Assembly (NCBI GenBank): GCA_903772945.1
Contig: CAICTM010000534.1
Location: 1 to 61,252 of the forward strand
Length of the DNA stretch: 61,252 nucleotides
Source of the DNA: Seminavis robusta
Taxonomy: Eukaryota; Bacillariophyta; Bacillariophyceae; Naviculales; Naviculaceae
Direction of reading: 5' to 3'
The position numbers and the translations under genes are program-made. The notes beneath the pieces were generated by a model. The model saw only the letters and a list, made by a program, of their open reading frames with translations, ran no database searches and was not told where the DNA came from. Every line of letters begins with the position of its first letter. Position 1 is the first letter of the stretch. Shown here one piece after another: positions 17,617-28,399 of the stretch.

Positions 17617-19279
17617 TCAAGCCCTGGATTCAACAATGAGAGGCAGGCCGTTGGCAGGCTTGAGAATCAGGTCCTTGGCCGTCAACTCAAGCTCGAAGTT
17701 CTCCACAGGCCCGAACTTGAGTCCTTTCACAAGGGTGGCCAAAACAATAATGGCCTCCTGAGAAGCAAACTTCTGCCCAACACAGTTCCTTCCTCCAGCC
17801 GAGAAGGCCAGCATGGACTTCCTGTCTCCGGCAGCAATGCCTTTGTCGCTCGACGGTTCATCTCCAACTTCACGCTCGACCCAGTGCTTCTTCTCGTCGT
17901 CCCACTTGGCCCAACGGTCAGGGCGGAATTCCTCAGGCTGTTCAAAGTATTTCTCGTCGTGGTGGATACTCCAAATGGGGATGTTAACCCTGGTTCCTTC
18001 CGGTGCCACAAATCCGCCGCTCACTTTGATGGGCTTCGCAAGAACACGGTTGGTGCGGACCCCCGCAGGATAGAGTCGGAGCGCTTCCCAAATCACTCCT
18101 TTGGTATAGGTCAACTCTTCCACGTTTTCCGTGTTCTTGGCGGCTTCAATTTCTTTGAAGCAACGTTCCTGAACTTCGGGGTTCTCTGCGAGGAGGTAGA
18201 GAGCAAACGTCAACGTGACAGATGTAGTATCTGCCAAAGAGCGAACGGATGAGAGGAACAATGAAGTCAGAGGCGGGGGTATCGAGTGCTCTAAAACCAA
18301 CCCAACGGGACAGTGTCTTACCATACCCGGCAAACAGCAAAGTCATCAGGGTATCCATCATGGCATCGGGGTCCGCTTCGCCCTCGGGGGCACCTTGATG
18401 AGCACGGACTAGATGCGAGAGCAAGTCGTTGTCGTCTTCCTTCAGCGAGCCCTTCTTTTCCTCGATAAGATCGGTCAAGAAAGAGCGAATGAGCTGGCGT
18501 TGCTTCTCGTGCTCAATGTTCTTCTCGACAGGGATCGAGAAGAAGAAATTGGTGGGTACATAGGGAGCTCGGAGCCTTTCGGTGGTACCCTTAAGCAGGT
18601 ACTCGAATGCTCGGACAAGGGGAGAAGGCTTGAGCGTGCTGCACAGTCCAAAGTCAGTGCTGAGACCAATCTTTCCAAACAGTTCCAGTGTAATCATCTT
18701 CATGAGGGACTCTATCTCCAACTCCTCTCCGGTGGAGCCAACCTTTTGCTTCAGCGTAGCCACCATGATCTCAGCTACTTCTTTCATTCCAGTTCTGGAT
18801 CCATTCAAGAAACCAGGATTAAATGTCCTCGTCACAGCACCACGATGGAATTTCCATTCCTTGCCATTGATCATGAGGAGGTTCTTCTCTCCAACGAAAT
18901 GTCGGACAAAGTGTTTCATGAACCAAGGGGGGCGGCGTTCGTGCTCTGCGTTAAGGACCGTCCTGGCATCTTTCACCGAACTGAGCGTGAGAAAGCGAAA
19001 GCCGACGAACCAGAATCCTACTTGCCCATACTCATTGGCGCTGTCTTCGCCCAGCGTCTTGAAGGCTTTACGAAAGTCACCAGTGAACAGGGCGCTTCCA
19101 TGCCCGAAGATGAAGTGATTGCCCTTTGCCATGGGCAACTCGGCGAAGGGCTTCTTGTTCTCAAGGTATCGGCGTAGTTGCTTGAACGCAACATAGATAG
19201 CTGTAGCCGCAACGACGGCAACGGCTAGTAGGATCATGGTCCCATCAACGGGGGTGTCTGCAACTGCCAACATTGTCAT
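17617..19279 (-). CDS. Cytochrome P450, paralogue B of a tandem pair
   Basis: Two exons on the minus strand: 18322-19279 then 17617-18230, with a 91-nt GT-AG intron (18231-18321). The joined frame gives 523 residues from the ATG at 19279 (a second ATG lies two codons later). N-terminal anchor ~residues 14-32 (MILLAVAVVAATAIYVAF). The I-helix motif FAGYDTTSVT is created exactly across the splice, which confirms the intron. Other landmarks: ExxR in VIWEALRLYPAGVRT, FRPDRWA, and heme loop FSAGGRNCVG. Close paralogue of the P450 at 11141-12790. It has lost or gained the intron relative to that copy, and shows PAG where the paralogue has PPA after ExxR. Probably a membrane-bound monooxygenase; substrate unknown. 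Its stop codon lies 113 bp from the transposon end. Confidence 0.93.
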
Positions 19280-20530
19280 TTTCTTTAATTCTTCCTTGAT
19301 ACACAATGACGAAAAGATCAGTGTTAGCTTCAGTCCTCATACCGATTCCATGCCATGTACGGAAAAGAAGTCACCACTGCTGATCACTCCTTCATTTCCT
19401 CCGCTTCCCTTCCCATTGAGCACAAACAAGAAACCACTAGTACTCACCGCTTCCACAACAACAACACAATCAAAGAAGTGCGTAACCCAATTTGTGGTGC
19501 TGTTCTCTGTTCGAATGCACAAAGATCCTCCCTCCACCCTCCACGAATCAATTGGATCAGATCTTTGGACGTAAGCCGCGAGAGATTCTTCATTCGGACC
19601 TGGATAGTGATTTAACGTCATTGTTCACCCTGGACCCGGGTTCTTACAACACGCTCTAAGTAAGTGCCCCCTGTATGACCCAGTCGAATGGTACTATTAA
19701 TAGTGCCGTAACCTCACTCTTACCCCGAGTAGCTCACCGAGTTCTGTTGACAAAAAGCAAGATGGTGACATGTACGCAGGTACCCGCTGCCGTGCGTACC
19801 GCTACCGGTGCCCTCATTATCGATTCAAAGGTCGAAGTGACGACTTGCTGTACACGAGCACCCTAATCCCTGAGCAATTGTGGCAGGGTTGGGGCGACCT
19901 TGACTGTGATGATGCTCGACGAGATTCTGCTACTTGTCATCACCGTGGTGGGATTCAATTAATTTAGCAGTGTGGCTGGGAAGACTTGCTTGCGGGGGCC
20001 TTCGATTCCTGTGCTGTGGACTACGGTAGGAGAGGCAATCCATAGCGAAAGCACCCACGCTAATTCGATTTGGGCTTTAGGGAGTCCACCTAAAGTAGGC
20101 AATGGGTTGAGAATGGGAAAGAAGTCAGTTGTCCTCTTTGGGTTCTCGCGTAGTCCGTCTGCGAACTTGAATAGAGACGACTCCAACGTTGGGGCATTCA
20201 ACATCGGAGGCAGGGCTCTCCAAGGCCAACCAACGTTACCTGCACAGATACGCAACGTACCAACATGAACAGACACAGCTCTGCCAACGAATGAATCGTT
20301 TGCACTCCATGGTGTTGTCTCACGCTCAACGTCCCAAGCGAAGATCTCGGGCCTCCTTCTCGACCGAGGAGCTGAAGCTGTTTCTCTAAATCCAGCTTGT
20401 CACAATACTTGCATTCGGCTTTAGTGGTTGCGTTCACGTGCGAGAGAATAAACAGGTAAGCTTGATACGAATTGGAGATTGGCATGGCGAATATGGACAA
20501 GTTCTAAACGTATCTTCTCGACGACAAGAC
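19280..20530. other. Intergenic, no recognisable gene
   Basis: About 1.25 kb between the divergent P450 B and winged-helix genes. Open frames here (for example 19959-20276 minus, 19972-20268 plus) lack start context, conserved motifs or splice partners, and none was accepted. A faint coding-like stretch at ~20190-20396 (plus) resembles nothing known. Confidence 0.5.
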
Positions 20531-21628
20531 ATGCCGAAACGAAAGAGCGCCGAGACTACCGGTAAGGGAGGGGGTAGTGTCGAGGAGAAAGAAGCCGCCA
20601 TTCTCGCTGTCATGCTGAAGTTTCACATGGAGGAGAAGCATGATGCGAACTTTGACGATGTAGCCCATGAACTGAGCATTCACGCAAGGAACAAGAATTG
20701 GCGGTCTGTTTGGCCGTTGCTTCAGGAACAAGGGTTCGTAGCACCCTCGGCTTCAGGAAAGAAGGGCTTTCAGATAACACCTGAAGGGATCGAAAAGGGT
20801 AAAACGCCTGAATACGTTGAGTTCATGAAGGACAAGAACTTCGTTGCTACCACCAACGAGGAACACCAAGGTCGTATCAAGAGTCGTTTCAAGAAGAACC
20901 TTTCCGTCAAACTCTTCGACATGATTCTCAAGTATGGTTCCCTCTCTCGCAGCGAGCTCGCTGGATTGGTGCGAGAGAAAGACAGAAGCCACGGCTTCAG
21001 CTACTCACTCCAAGAACTTCGGAAGAAGGAACTGGTGGAGCCTAATCCAGACGCCAGCACCAAGGTGAATGGAATCAAACTTCGCCTATCTCGCAAGGCT
21101 TTCTTGAAGCCGGAAGACCGCCCAGAGCCGGAACCCATTGAACCTGAGACGCTGGCTGAAGCCGTGGCGTGGAACAAGTCAACAAAGCCCAGAAACGGAA
21201 AGAAGACGTCTGAGGATGCTGACGAGGACGCTGACGAGGACGCTAACGAGGACGCCGACCAAGAAGAGCCGAAGACTAGAAAGAAGAAGCCAAGCAAGCG
21301 CTCTAAAGATGTCAAACATGATGATGCCAACGATGGAGACGACACTGAAACTAAAGAGGCCCCTGGTGATAAGGATGCCACAGACAGAGATGAGGATGGT
21401 GATGAGAAAAAGAAGAAGAAGCCGAAGAAGAGCAGCAGGAGCAGAAAGGCCAAGTCGAAGATTGTCAAGGCAGAGGCAGCCGAAAATGGCATCAAGCAAG
21501 AGAAGGAGACCTCTTCCGAGGAGCTTGAAGAGGCTGAGGAGGACAACGGCAACGAGTCGAAAGATCCTGAGAAAATCACTTCACGTGGCATTAAACCTGA
21601 AAATGACATGGAGGTCAAGACAGAATAG
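20531..21628 (+). CDS. Tandem winged-helix-like nuclear protein with charged tail
   Basis: 365 residues from the ATG at 20531. Residues ~15-160 look like two small winged-helix modules: one around VAHELSIHARNKNWRSVWPL with FQITPEGIEKG as its wing, and one around GSLSRSELAGLVREK with YSLQELRKKELVEP and IKLRLSRKAFL. From ~200 on the protein is low complexity: a DEDA repeat (SEDADEDADEDANEDA), Lys/Arg clusters fit for nuclear import (TRKKKPSKRSK, KKKKKPKKSSRSRKAKSK), and Glu-rich segments. The layout suggests a DNA- or chromatin-binding protein; paralogous proteins with the same pair of modules are, as I recall, common in diatoms. No introns. No enzymatic motif. The domain call rests on secondary-structure pattern and needs a profile search. 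Confidence 0.7.
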   Translation: MPKRKSAETTGKGGGSVEEKEAAILAVMLKFHMEEKHDANFDDVAHELSIHARNKNWRSVWPLLQEQGFVAPSASGKKGFQITPEGIEKGKTPEYVEFMKDKNFVATTNEEHQGRIKSRFKKNLSVKLFDMILKYGSLSRSELAGLVREKDRSHGFSYSLQELRKKELVEPNPDASTKVNGIKLRLSRKAFLKPEDRPEPEPIEPETLAEAVAWNKSTKPRNGKKTSEDADEDADEDANEDADQEEPKTRKKKPSKRSKDVKHDDANDGDDTETKEAPGDKDATDRDEDGDEKKKKKPKKSSRSRKAKSKIVKAEAAENGIKQEKETSSEELEEAEEDNGNESKDPEKITSRGIKPENDMEVKTE

Positions 21629-22236
21629 TGGAAGCATCCAGTTGTGCGTGTATGGCTAACTGACCACCATGGCAGGAAACTTGTCATCTAGGTCATATAC
21701 CTTCAAATCTGCTTCGGCATCCTATGTTATCCAACCACACCAATACTGGTGGCAAGCTTACCAACCAACCGAATCGTTTGGATCATTCCCTATTTGGCCC
21801 GTCGCTTCTGCAGATGGAAATGGGAGGACAGTCACTGCATTATGATTGCTGTGTCACAATGAAACTTCATCATCTATTATTCATTTTTTTAAGTCCATCT
21901 TCCTTTGTAAATGTTGCCGTCAAAGGTAGGGCTAATTTGTATTAGGGGAATAGAATCGAATCAGACTGTAACACTGATAGCCACATATTCAGCCAGATGA
22001 TAGTCGGTGCCAGTACCGGTAGCTGAAGACGAACTGCAAGCTGCATCTACATGTACTCCCACCACTTGTCCCGAGATCCAGGCGAGCACAAAAGGATGAA
22101 TTCTCCTCATTCAACAGACAACGGCCAAAATTCGAAATTTCGAAATTAGAGAGGTGAGCGCTGCCAACAAAGGCAAGCCAAAGATCGAATGAGTATCAAT
22201 CAAGGGCACGACAATTTTAGGAGAGACATTTAGACA
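21629..22236. other. Intergenic, no gene seen
   Basis: It lies between two plus-strand genes and contains a near copy of the ACCGGTA palindrome (~22013) and a short inverted repeat, aaattcgaaatttcgaaatt (~22130). No coding signal was accepted. Confidence 0.55.
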
Positions 22237-24192
22237 ATGTCCACAGGTATCGGAGTAATGATGGCCGTTGCTGAGGTGCGGGCTGACCGCCACGATGAAA
22301 AGAGAAGAGAGTTTTGTAGACAGCGCCTGTTTCTGTTACGAGCTGTCGGCTTGGGTAGCATTCTAGTTCTTTCCGTCTATTTTATCTGTCGTTGTTGCCA
22401 CCAACAAGGACAGGATCTGATGATGCCAGAGTCAGAGGTGCCAATTGTGGATGATACCGTTGAGTCTTCAAAACACAAACTGTATCCCATAACGGCGGGC
22501 CACGATCCCACGTCACTGACGACACCGCCGACATTGGAATTGAGGAAACGTAAACGAAGAACCCTGAAAAACAAAGGATTAGGAGGTGTAGGGAGGAAAC
22601 AGAGAACACGAGGGAGGGCCAACCAAAAGGGCGAAGAAGCTTTCGACCGCGCTTTCTTTGTGCGCAGTGGCGATAGAAGCAGCATGGTGATGGGAAGCAG
22701 TAACGGGATTGTGCAACCGATATCGTCAGATACCTATGTTGTAGAGGACGAACAAAACGATGGCATCATCTACAGCCCTGGACCTGACTATCGCCAAGGA
22801 GTAGATGACAGTGCCAATGGAGGCCAGTCAAAGCCAAACAACAGCAACAATGGTGCACGAGGAGATGCCACTGGCAGAGTAAAAGGATCGCGCTCCAAAA
22901 CAGAAACTGGCAATAGTGGCGGGGCAGGTGGCCAAGCCAAAGGAAGTGTGGCAGAACCAGAAGCTGGAGGAGACGGCCGTAACAAAGGGGCTCTCTTGGA
23001 ACCACAGGGGGAAGGATTGGACGCAGAAAGCGCCAATAATGGAGGGGTCACCGGATACGCCGAAGGAGTTCTCTCTGAACCACAAAGTAAAGGATCAAAT
23101 GAACAAGTTGACAAGGGCAAAGGGGTAGATGAACCAGTTAATGGCAACCTATCCGAAGCAGAAGTTGACGGGGTAGATGGAGAAAATGACAATACGGAAG
23201 GGTTAGATGTTCTTCCCGAACCACAGCATGAAGGAGTGGAGGGAGAAAGTGACAGCAGTGCAGGGGTGGATGAAAATGCACCACTAAGTGAAGGATCAGA
23301 TGGAGAAAATGGCATTGGCGAAGGGGAATATGGCCATGTCCAAGTAGTTCTCTCGGAACCACAAAGCGGGGTAGGCGATGGCAAAGTCACCGCAACTGTC
23401 ACCGGCCATGAACCACAAAGCGAAGGATCGGATGGAGAAAATGGTCTTAGTGAAGGGGAATATGGACATGTCCAAGTAGTTCTCCCAGAACCAGAAAGCG
23501 ATGCAGGCGATGGCAAAGTCACCGCAACTGTCCCCAGTTATGAACCACAAAGGGAAGGCGCAGATGGAAACATTGACAATAATGAAGAGATAGATGGCCA
23601 AGTCGAAGGATTTCAATCAGAACAACAAATGGAGTTTACGGATGGCCAAGTCATCGCAACTGTCAGCAGACCGCTGCGTGACGATGGCCAGGGAGTGGGC
23701 AGCAAGATCAATGGAATTCCCACCGAACCAGCACTTGGCAATAGTGAACAGGTGGATGGTCAAAGCAATGGAATACTCTCAGAACCAGACATAGAAGGGT
23801 CAGGTGGACAAGTCACCGCAGTTGTTGCCCGACCTGCTTTTGACAATGGTCAGGGAGTGGACAGCAGGATCAATGGAATTCCCTCCCAATCAGCACTTGG
23901 CCATAGTGAACAGGTAAATGGTCAAGTCTTGAACTCTGAAAACATTGAAGGGGTCGATGGCAGAATCAACGGAATCATCTCCCAACCAAATGCAGGGCAA
24001 GAGGGACAAGTCTCCTTTCAAGACAGCGGTGGCCCGGTCAAAGGAGTTATTTCACAACCAGGGTTTAGCAACAGTGCAGAAGTTGGCCAAGTCAATCCAA
24101 TACTCTCAACAGCTGAAATTGGCCAAAGCGAAGGCGTGGATGGACGCGTTCAAGGAATTCGATCTGAACCTTTGCTTGACGAGTCCCCTTGA
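22237..24192 (+). CDS. Repeat-rich type II membrane protein, orphan
   Basis: 651 residues from the ATG at 22237. A short basic cytosolic end (residues 1-33) is followed by one membrane span (~34-52, LLRAVGLGSILVLSVYFI) and a CRCCHQQG juxtamembrane patch. Residues ~95-130 are strongly basic (RKRKRRTLKNKG). From ~180 to the end the chain is built of imperfect 18-22-residue repeats with the core pattern S-E-P-x-x-x-G-x-D-G-x-x-x. Later copies read GIPTEPALGNSEQVDGQ and GIISQPNAGQEGQV. The composition is Gly/Glu/Asp/Asn/Ser rich with almost no aromatic or Cys residues, so the lumenal part is probably disordered and calcium- or silica-interacting at most by analogy. No family was recognised. Single exon. 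Cell-wall or Golgi association is inference. Confidence 0.75.
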   Translation: MSTGIGVMMAVAEVRADRHDEKRREFCRQRLFLLRAVGLGSILVLSVYFICRCCHQQGQDLMMPESEVPIVDDTVESSKHKLYPITAGHDPTSLTTPPTLELRKRKRRTLKNKGLGGVGRKQRTRGRANQKGEEAFDRAFFVRSGDRSSMVMGSSNGIVQPISSDTYVVEDEQNDGIIYSPGPDYRQGVDDSANGGQSKPNNSNNGARGDATGRVKGSRSKTETGNSGGAGGQAKGSVAEPEAGGDGRNKGALLEPQGEGLDAESANNGGVTGYAEGVLSEPQSKGSNEQVDKGKGVDEPVNGNLSEAEVDGVDGENDNTEGLDVLPEPQHEGVEGESDSSAGVDENAPLSEGSDGENGIGEGEYGHVQVVLSEPQSGVGDGKVTATVTGHEPQSEGSDGENGLSEGEYGHVQVVLPEPESDAGDGKVTATVPSYEPQREGADGNIDNNEEIDGQVEGFQSEQQMEFTDGQVIATVSRPLRDDGQGVGSKINGIPTEPALGNSEQVDGQSNGILSEPDIEGSGGQVTAVVARPAFDNGQGVDSRINGIPSQSALGHSEQVNGQVLNSENIEGVDGRINGIISQPNAGQEGQVSFQDSGGPVKGVISQPGFSNSAEVGQVNPILSTAEIGQSEGVDGRVQGIRSEPLLDESP

Positions 24193-25072
24193 TGCATGGT
24201 GAGAATCGCCTTACAATAAGGGGATCCCAATGTATAGCTTTACAGTTTCCAAAGTACAACGTCTCGACCAGAATGAATGCCATGCTGGGTCAAACAAGCA
24301 AGCTAGCTAGCTAGCTATCATTCTTGCGGCCAAATAATTGCAGGAGGCATTTGCACCAAAATGTTGCGAGGCTCTCCCGTCAGAGGAATATCAGAACGTT
24401 AAGGTACATGTAGGTTATCGGAACCCTCTGGTGCATCTAAAGACAAGGAAGCAACGGTAATGTTGTATCTTTCGTGTCCTGTCCTCGGGGCGCAAGTCAA
24501 CACTACTTTTAAATTAAGATACTTCCACGCAGTCCTCATTCAATCTCGTACGAAGCAACCTAACTGTGGCTGCCAGAAGACAGGCTCAGGGAGGGAGGCA
24601 AGCCAAGACTATTCGAGTTCAGCCCAGTGCAACTTTGCTCGTTCTCCCAATGCTCTCAGAGCGACCGTATCACAAACGACGGCTGGTCCACATCGAGGAA
24701 CAATGTCGATGTCGAGGGTCGGATTTGGCTGAGTATGACATGAAGCCGTGTGCACCAACTATTAATAGCTAGCTTTGAATCTTTCGTTGCCGCCCAGACG
24801 GAACCATCATACCGGCACCTGCCAATCGACCTCGAAAACTGGCCTTGATAGCTGCTGCTGTGCAGGGAAGCTATCTATTAAACCCAGTCTAACTCAGCTA
24901 TCAACCACCAACTTCATTCGAGTACGGGTGACACGGCTCGAGGATATCAGTACAGCCATGTCAATACATAGCTCGTAGTGACATGTTCAGGGGCAAACAC
25001 AGGAAGTGGTGATCTTCGACGACAAGGTCCCAGTAATAGACGGCCAGATCGTTTCCCGAACTAACCATCCAT
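24193..25072. other. Intergenic, no gene accepted
   Basis: It holds an agctagctagctagct run near 24300. A short open stretch at 24566-24772 (plus) lacks recognisable motifs. Nothing else could be named. Confidence 0.5.
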
Positions 25073-25318
25073 GAGTCTTCCTCGACTCCCAGCCACCGCC
25101 TCAGCCGTCCGCACTCCGGATGACATGGGCAGTTCACTAGGACTATTTAGGGACGACTAAATACACCTGTGTGTGCAGTGTCGAAACGATAGTGCTAGAG
25201 TTTGGAAACGGTGCTATCTAGTGCACCAATCCAAAACCGTTGGGATCCAAAACCGTTGGAAGGTGCAATCTGGTGCACCTAGCCAAAACCGTGGAAACCG
25301 ACATTGAACTGAGTAGCC
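25073..25318 (+). repeat. ~245-bp direct repeat, copy A
   Basis: Nearly identical to 25496-25739. I count about seven differences, almost all single-base indels. It ends in a short internal repeat of ccaaaaccgttg. The two copies are separated by the C1 segment. Confidence 0.8.
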
Positions 25319-25324
25319 CCTTAA

Positions 25325-25495
25325 AAAGAAAAGGACGCCAATGTCCTCTTCGATTGGTGGCTACTAGCAATGTGGGCTTGGATTGGCTCCTGCTGCGACT
25401 GTTCTCCTGATAACCCTAACCCTATCTACGTGACGTACCAGTCCAGGCAGGAGCAAATGTGCTTCCACATTGCTCTGCTTAGAGTCATGCGATAG
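25325..25495 (+). repeat. ~170-bp dispersed repeat, copy C1
   Basis: Nearly identical to 31395-31568. It contains two telomere-like units (ccctaaccctat). Differences are single-base changes and indels. Confidence 0.8.
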
Positions 25496-25739
25496 GAGTC
25501 TTCCTCGACTCCCAGCCACCGCCTCAGCGTCCGCACTCCGGATGACATGGGCAGTTACTAGGACTATTTAGGGACGACTAAATACACCTGGTTGTGCAGT
25601 GTCGAAACGATAGTGCTAGAGTTTGGGAAACGGTGCTATCTAGTCACCAATCCAAAACCGTTGGGATCCAAAACCGTTGAAGGTGCAATCTGGTGCACCT
25701 AGCCAAAACCGTTGGAAACCGACATTGAACTGAGTAGCC
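25496..25739 (+). repeat. ~245-bp direct repeat, copy B
   Basis: Second copy of 25073-25318. It directly abuts the 3' end of the DIRS-like relic. Confidence 0.8.
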
Positions 25740-25902
25740 ATGTCCAGCTGACGAAGCAGCGTGTCGTAGACACAGCTGCCGAAGCCCCATGTCAACTGAG
25801 TCAGCGGACGGCTGGAGTGGGAGAAAACCACCTACTCTAGAGGGGAAAACCCACGAAGGCAAAGCTTTGCACACGAAAGGGGAATAATGCAAAGCTATTT
25901 GT

Positions 25903-26274
25903 TTAGACCACTGCAATAGCAGTGGGGGGATGATTGCCAGCGAACGACATAAGCTCAGGCATAGAGTCGCCAGGACCGAATGTCTTCTGGCGCAGAATAT
26001 CGGCGTGGCGACGAGCCAGGCCCAGTGTATTGCGCAAGTAATCCATAAAGGCGTTGGATTTCCAGCGCAGGAGCCATTGGATTTGGATCTCGTTATAACC
26101 GGCTTCGAAGAGAAGCACGCAAGCGCCCACTCGGAGAGAGTGGGAACTCCAACGACGAAGTTTCGTCTTATCTTTGCTCGGGGAAAACCCAAACTGAGAT
26201 GCAGCATGGCACGCATAGACTTGAGGATAGCCTGGGGATGAACTGAATGGACATGCCATATCGATTGTAGACAA
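25903..26274 (-). pseudogene. Tyrosine recombinase, C-terminal catalytic part, of the DIRS-like element
   Basis: An open stretch of ~120 residues contains HSLRVGACVLLFEAGY, matching the HxxR box of tyrosine recombinases. It is followed by IQWLLRWKSNAFMDYLRN, whose final Tyr is the likely nucleophile. The upstream part of the enzyme lies in another frame (near 26400), so the copy is broken. In DIRS elements this enzyme inserts a circular cDNA without target duplication. Confidence 0.75.
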
Positions 26275-26531
26275 ACACCGACAAAGGGGTTCTCACATCC
26301 TCAAGGCTTCGAAGACGGATAAAGCGCCGCAGGATTCGAAACATGCGCAGACCATACAGAGGTGGGGGTACCCGAACAAAGCAACAAAGAGTCGCCACTG
26401 CCCATTCTCCCATTCTTCTGCTGGCGGAAGCACAGCCAAAGTTCAGCCACCATTGACACGTCAATGGGGTTGTCAGCAGTGCAAGAATAGCGGCACCTTC
26501 CAGGATTGTCCGTTGTAAGCTTGACTTGGAC

Positions 26532-27610
26532 TCACCCAAGCAGAAAGCGTAAGATCACCATAGATGTTCGATAGGGAAAATCAGGATCAATGTGGGTCGA
26601 TTCGGGCTGAGCCCACTCAACCTTTCGGAGTCCAGCGCGAAGAGCAACAACATACCAATCGGCCAAGACTTCGTCAATGTGGTCAGACCAAGGAGCTACC
26701 TTGGCTCGCGCAATAGCATCGTACAACATTGGGAGCGTGAAAGCTTCGCGCCGCTGGATGGCCTTCTCATACTTGTCGATATTATCGTAAATCGATTTCA
26801 GATGATGGCCCATGGATTCCGAGAAATGAGAATCTTTGCGGTAGTCGCAAAAGGTTTGGGATGCCTTCAGGAGAAGGGCAGCTGCATTACGGATATAGGT
26901 TTTGATAGTATCCCCTTGATGCGCCGACAATACAGACTGCCGTCGGACCAGAGATGCTCGGCATACATACACAAAGCCAGTTGGATGGCTTCGGATCGGC
27001 GTCTTTGATCTCCAAAATTGGAGGGGAGATTGGACTGGAGTGGTCCAGTCTAAATCATAAGCGAACCCGATGAAATCACTTGGTGGAACGAGCTGTCCCA
27101 GCTCGCTTGGAAGACTTGGTACCTCCATTGGAGATCTGGAGAATAGACTCCAAGAGAGGAGCTGTAGCAAGGCGGGACTTGGGCGGAAAGAATTCCAGCT
27201 TCGCATGAAGCTGAACTTCTGGTACAGCTGCTCAGCCCGTTCACGATGAGAGAGGTCAAAATGGGTGGGACGTGAGATAAAATCAGCCAGGATATTTTCA
27301 ACGCCGGCAATATGCTGAGCAGTGATACTGATGCCAGATGTTCGCAACAATTCACAGTAAACGCCAAGCAAACGCTGACCTGGGGGGACTTGGTGGTGGC
27401 ACGATTCGCCCAAGAAACAGACGACGTGTTGTCGGACCAAGACAACACCACCGGGATTTCGGGCTCCCCATAAGGGAAAACTTCAGCTTTCTCCTCGGGA
27501 GAGAGAGAACGGAGGGCAACGATGGAGCCAGCAGTTCCAGAATGATCGTCAAGAACTCCAACTGATTGATGTGGATGAAGTTTGGCGAAGAGGGGTCCAG
27601 CTTCAGGCAT
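26532..27610 (-). pseudogene. RNase H and connection region of the DIRS-like element
   Basis: Two frames together show an RNase H: VVLSWSDNTSSVSWANR (second catalytic Asp region) in the frame ending at 27050, and ITAQHIAGVENILADFISR (HIxGxxNxxAD terminal motif) in the frame ending at 26532. The frame changes between them near 27370. Downstream residues (RKVEWAQPESTHIDPDFPYR) connect to the recombinase. It is not translatable as one protein. Confidence 0.7.
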
Positions 27611-28399
27611 CGACGAACACGGTCACTCCAAACAATGTCAAACCAGAACTTGAGTTGGGGGCTGTAACCACCAGCGCCATATTCACTGGCATCGCCCCAG
27701 GCGATAGCGTGGGGGTCTCTGGAATGATGGTTCCGATCTTGGCCTCAAACGGAATAGGATCCGACTTCAAGTAATGGAGAATGTGGACAAGGAACTGCGA
27801 AGGGACGAATCGACCGTCTGGGTTCCTTTGTTGCGCCAAATCAGGAGGGCTTTCTCCCGTGCCAGATGTTTTTGACACGTTTCCAGAAGCCTCAGGTAGC
27901 TCTGCATGCAAGTCGGCTGCCTTCTGCTGCCAATTCGTTCCCAGGTTTTGCGCTGGGTGAAATAGAGGCGCTGCAACAAGGTACGCATCCGATTCTGGAG
28001 GGCAAAGAACCAAGGGCGTGCCCACACCACATAGCGTGTGTGGTTTCCAAGACGCCTAGGAGCTCAGCACCCTCGAGCAATGAGAACCGATCTTCTGGAG
28101 CCAATCCTCGAGGCGGGAAATGAGCTCAGTTTCTTGTGCTCCAACATGGAGATAGACAATCGCCGAGTGTCCCAATGGCGGCCAACAATCTGGCGCAAAT
28201 GGCCATGAGGGGATCCAACTTCTCCAAACTCAATGGGTTGCTGATGTCAGGAGAGGGCTCACCGAGAATCTTGTAAAGGCTAACGACGCTGCATGCAATG
28301 TTCGCTCCATAGTAGCCCTCACATCAGCTTTAGCACAATCATCAACATGATGAAGGAAAGGGGTGGGAGACGATTACCATGCTGTCATGGATGCCTTGA

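Noticed and set aside
18413..19177. 254-codon plus-strand ORF within P450 B
   Set aside because: Antisense shadow of a well-supported P450 exon.
19959..20276. Possible gene in the P450 B / winged-helix spacer
   Set aside because: No ATG in good context, no motifs, and open frames on both strands suggest chance.
21001..21687. 228-codon minus-strand ORF, Ser/Leu rich
   Set aside because: Antisense of the charged tail of the winged-helix-like protein.
22788..23522. 244-codon minus-strand ORF, Pro/Ser rich
   Set aside because: Antisense of the SEP repeat array; repeats give open frames on both strands.
25420..25440. ccctaaccctat as interstitial telomere
   Set aside because: Only two units, and it recurs as part of the dispersed C1/C2 repeat.
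25903..27610. DIRS-like element as a prophage or integron integrase
   Set aside because: RT and RNase H pieces lie upstream in the same orientation, and the surroundings are clearly eukaryotic.
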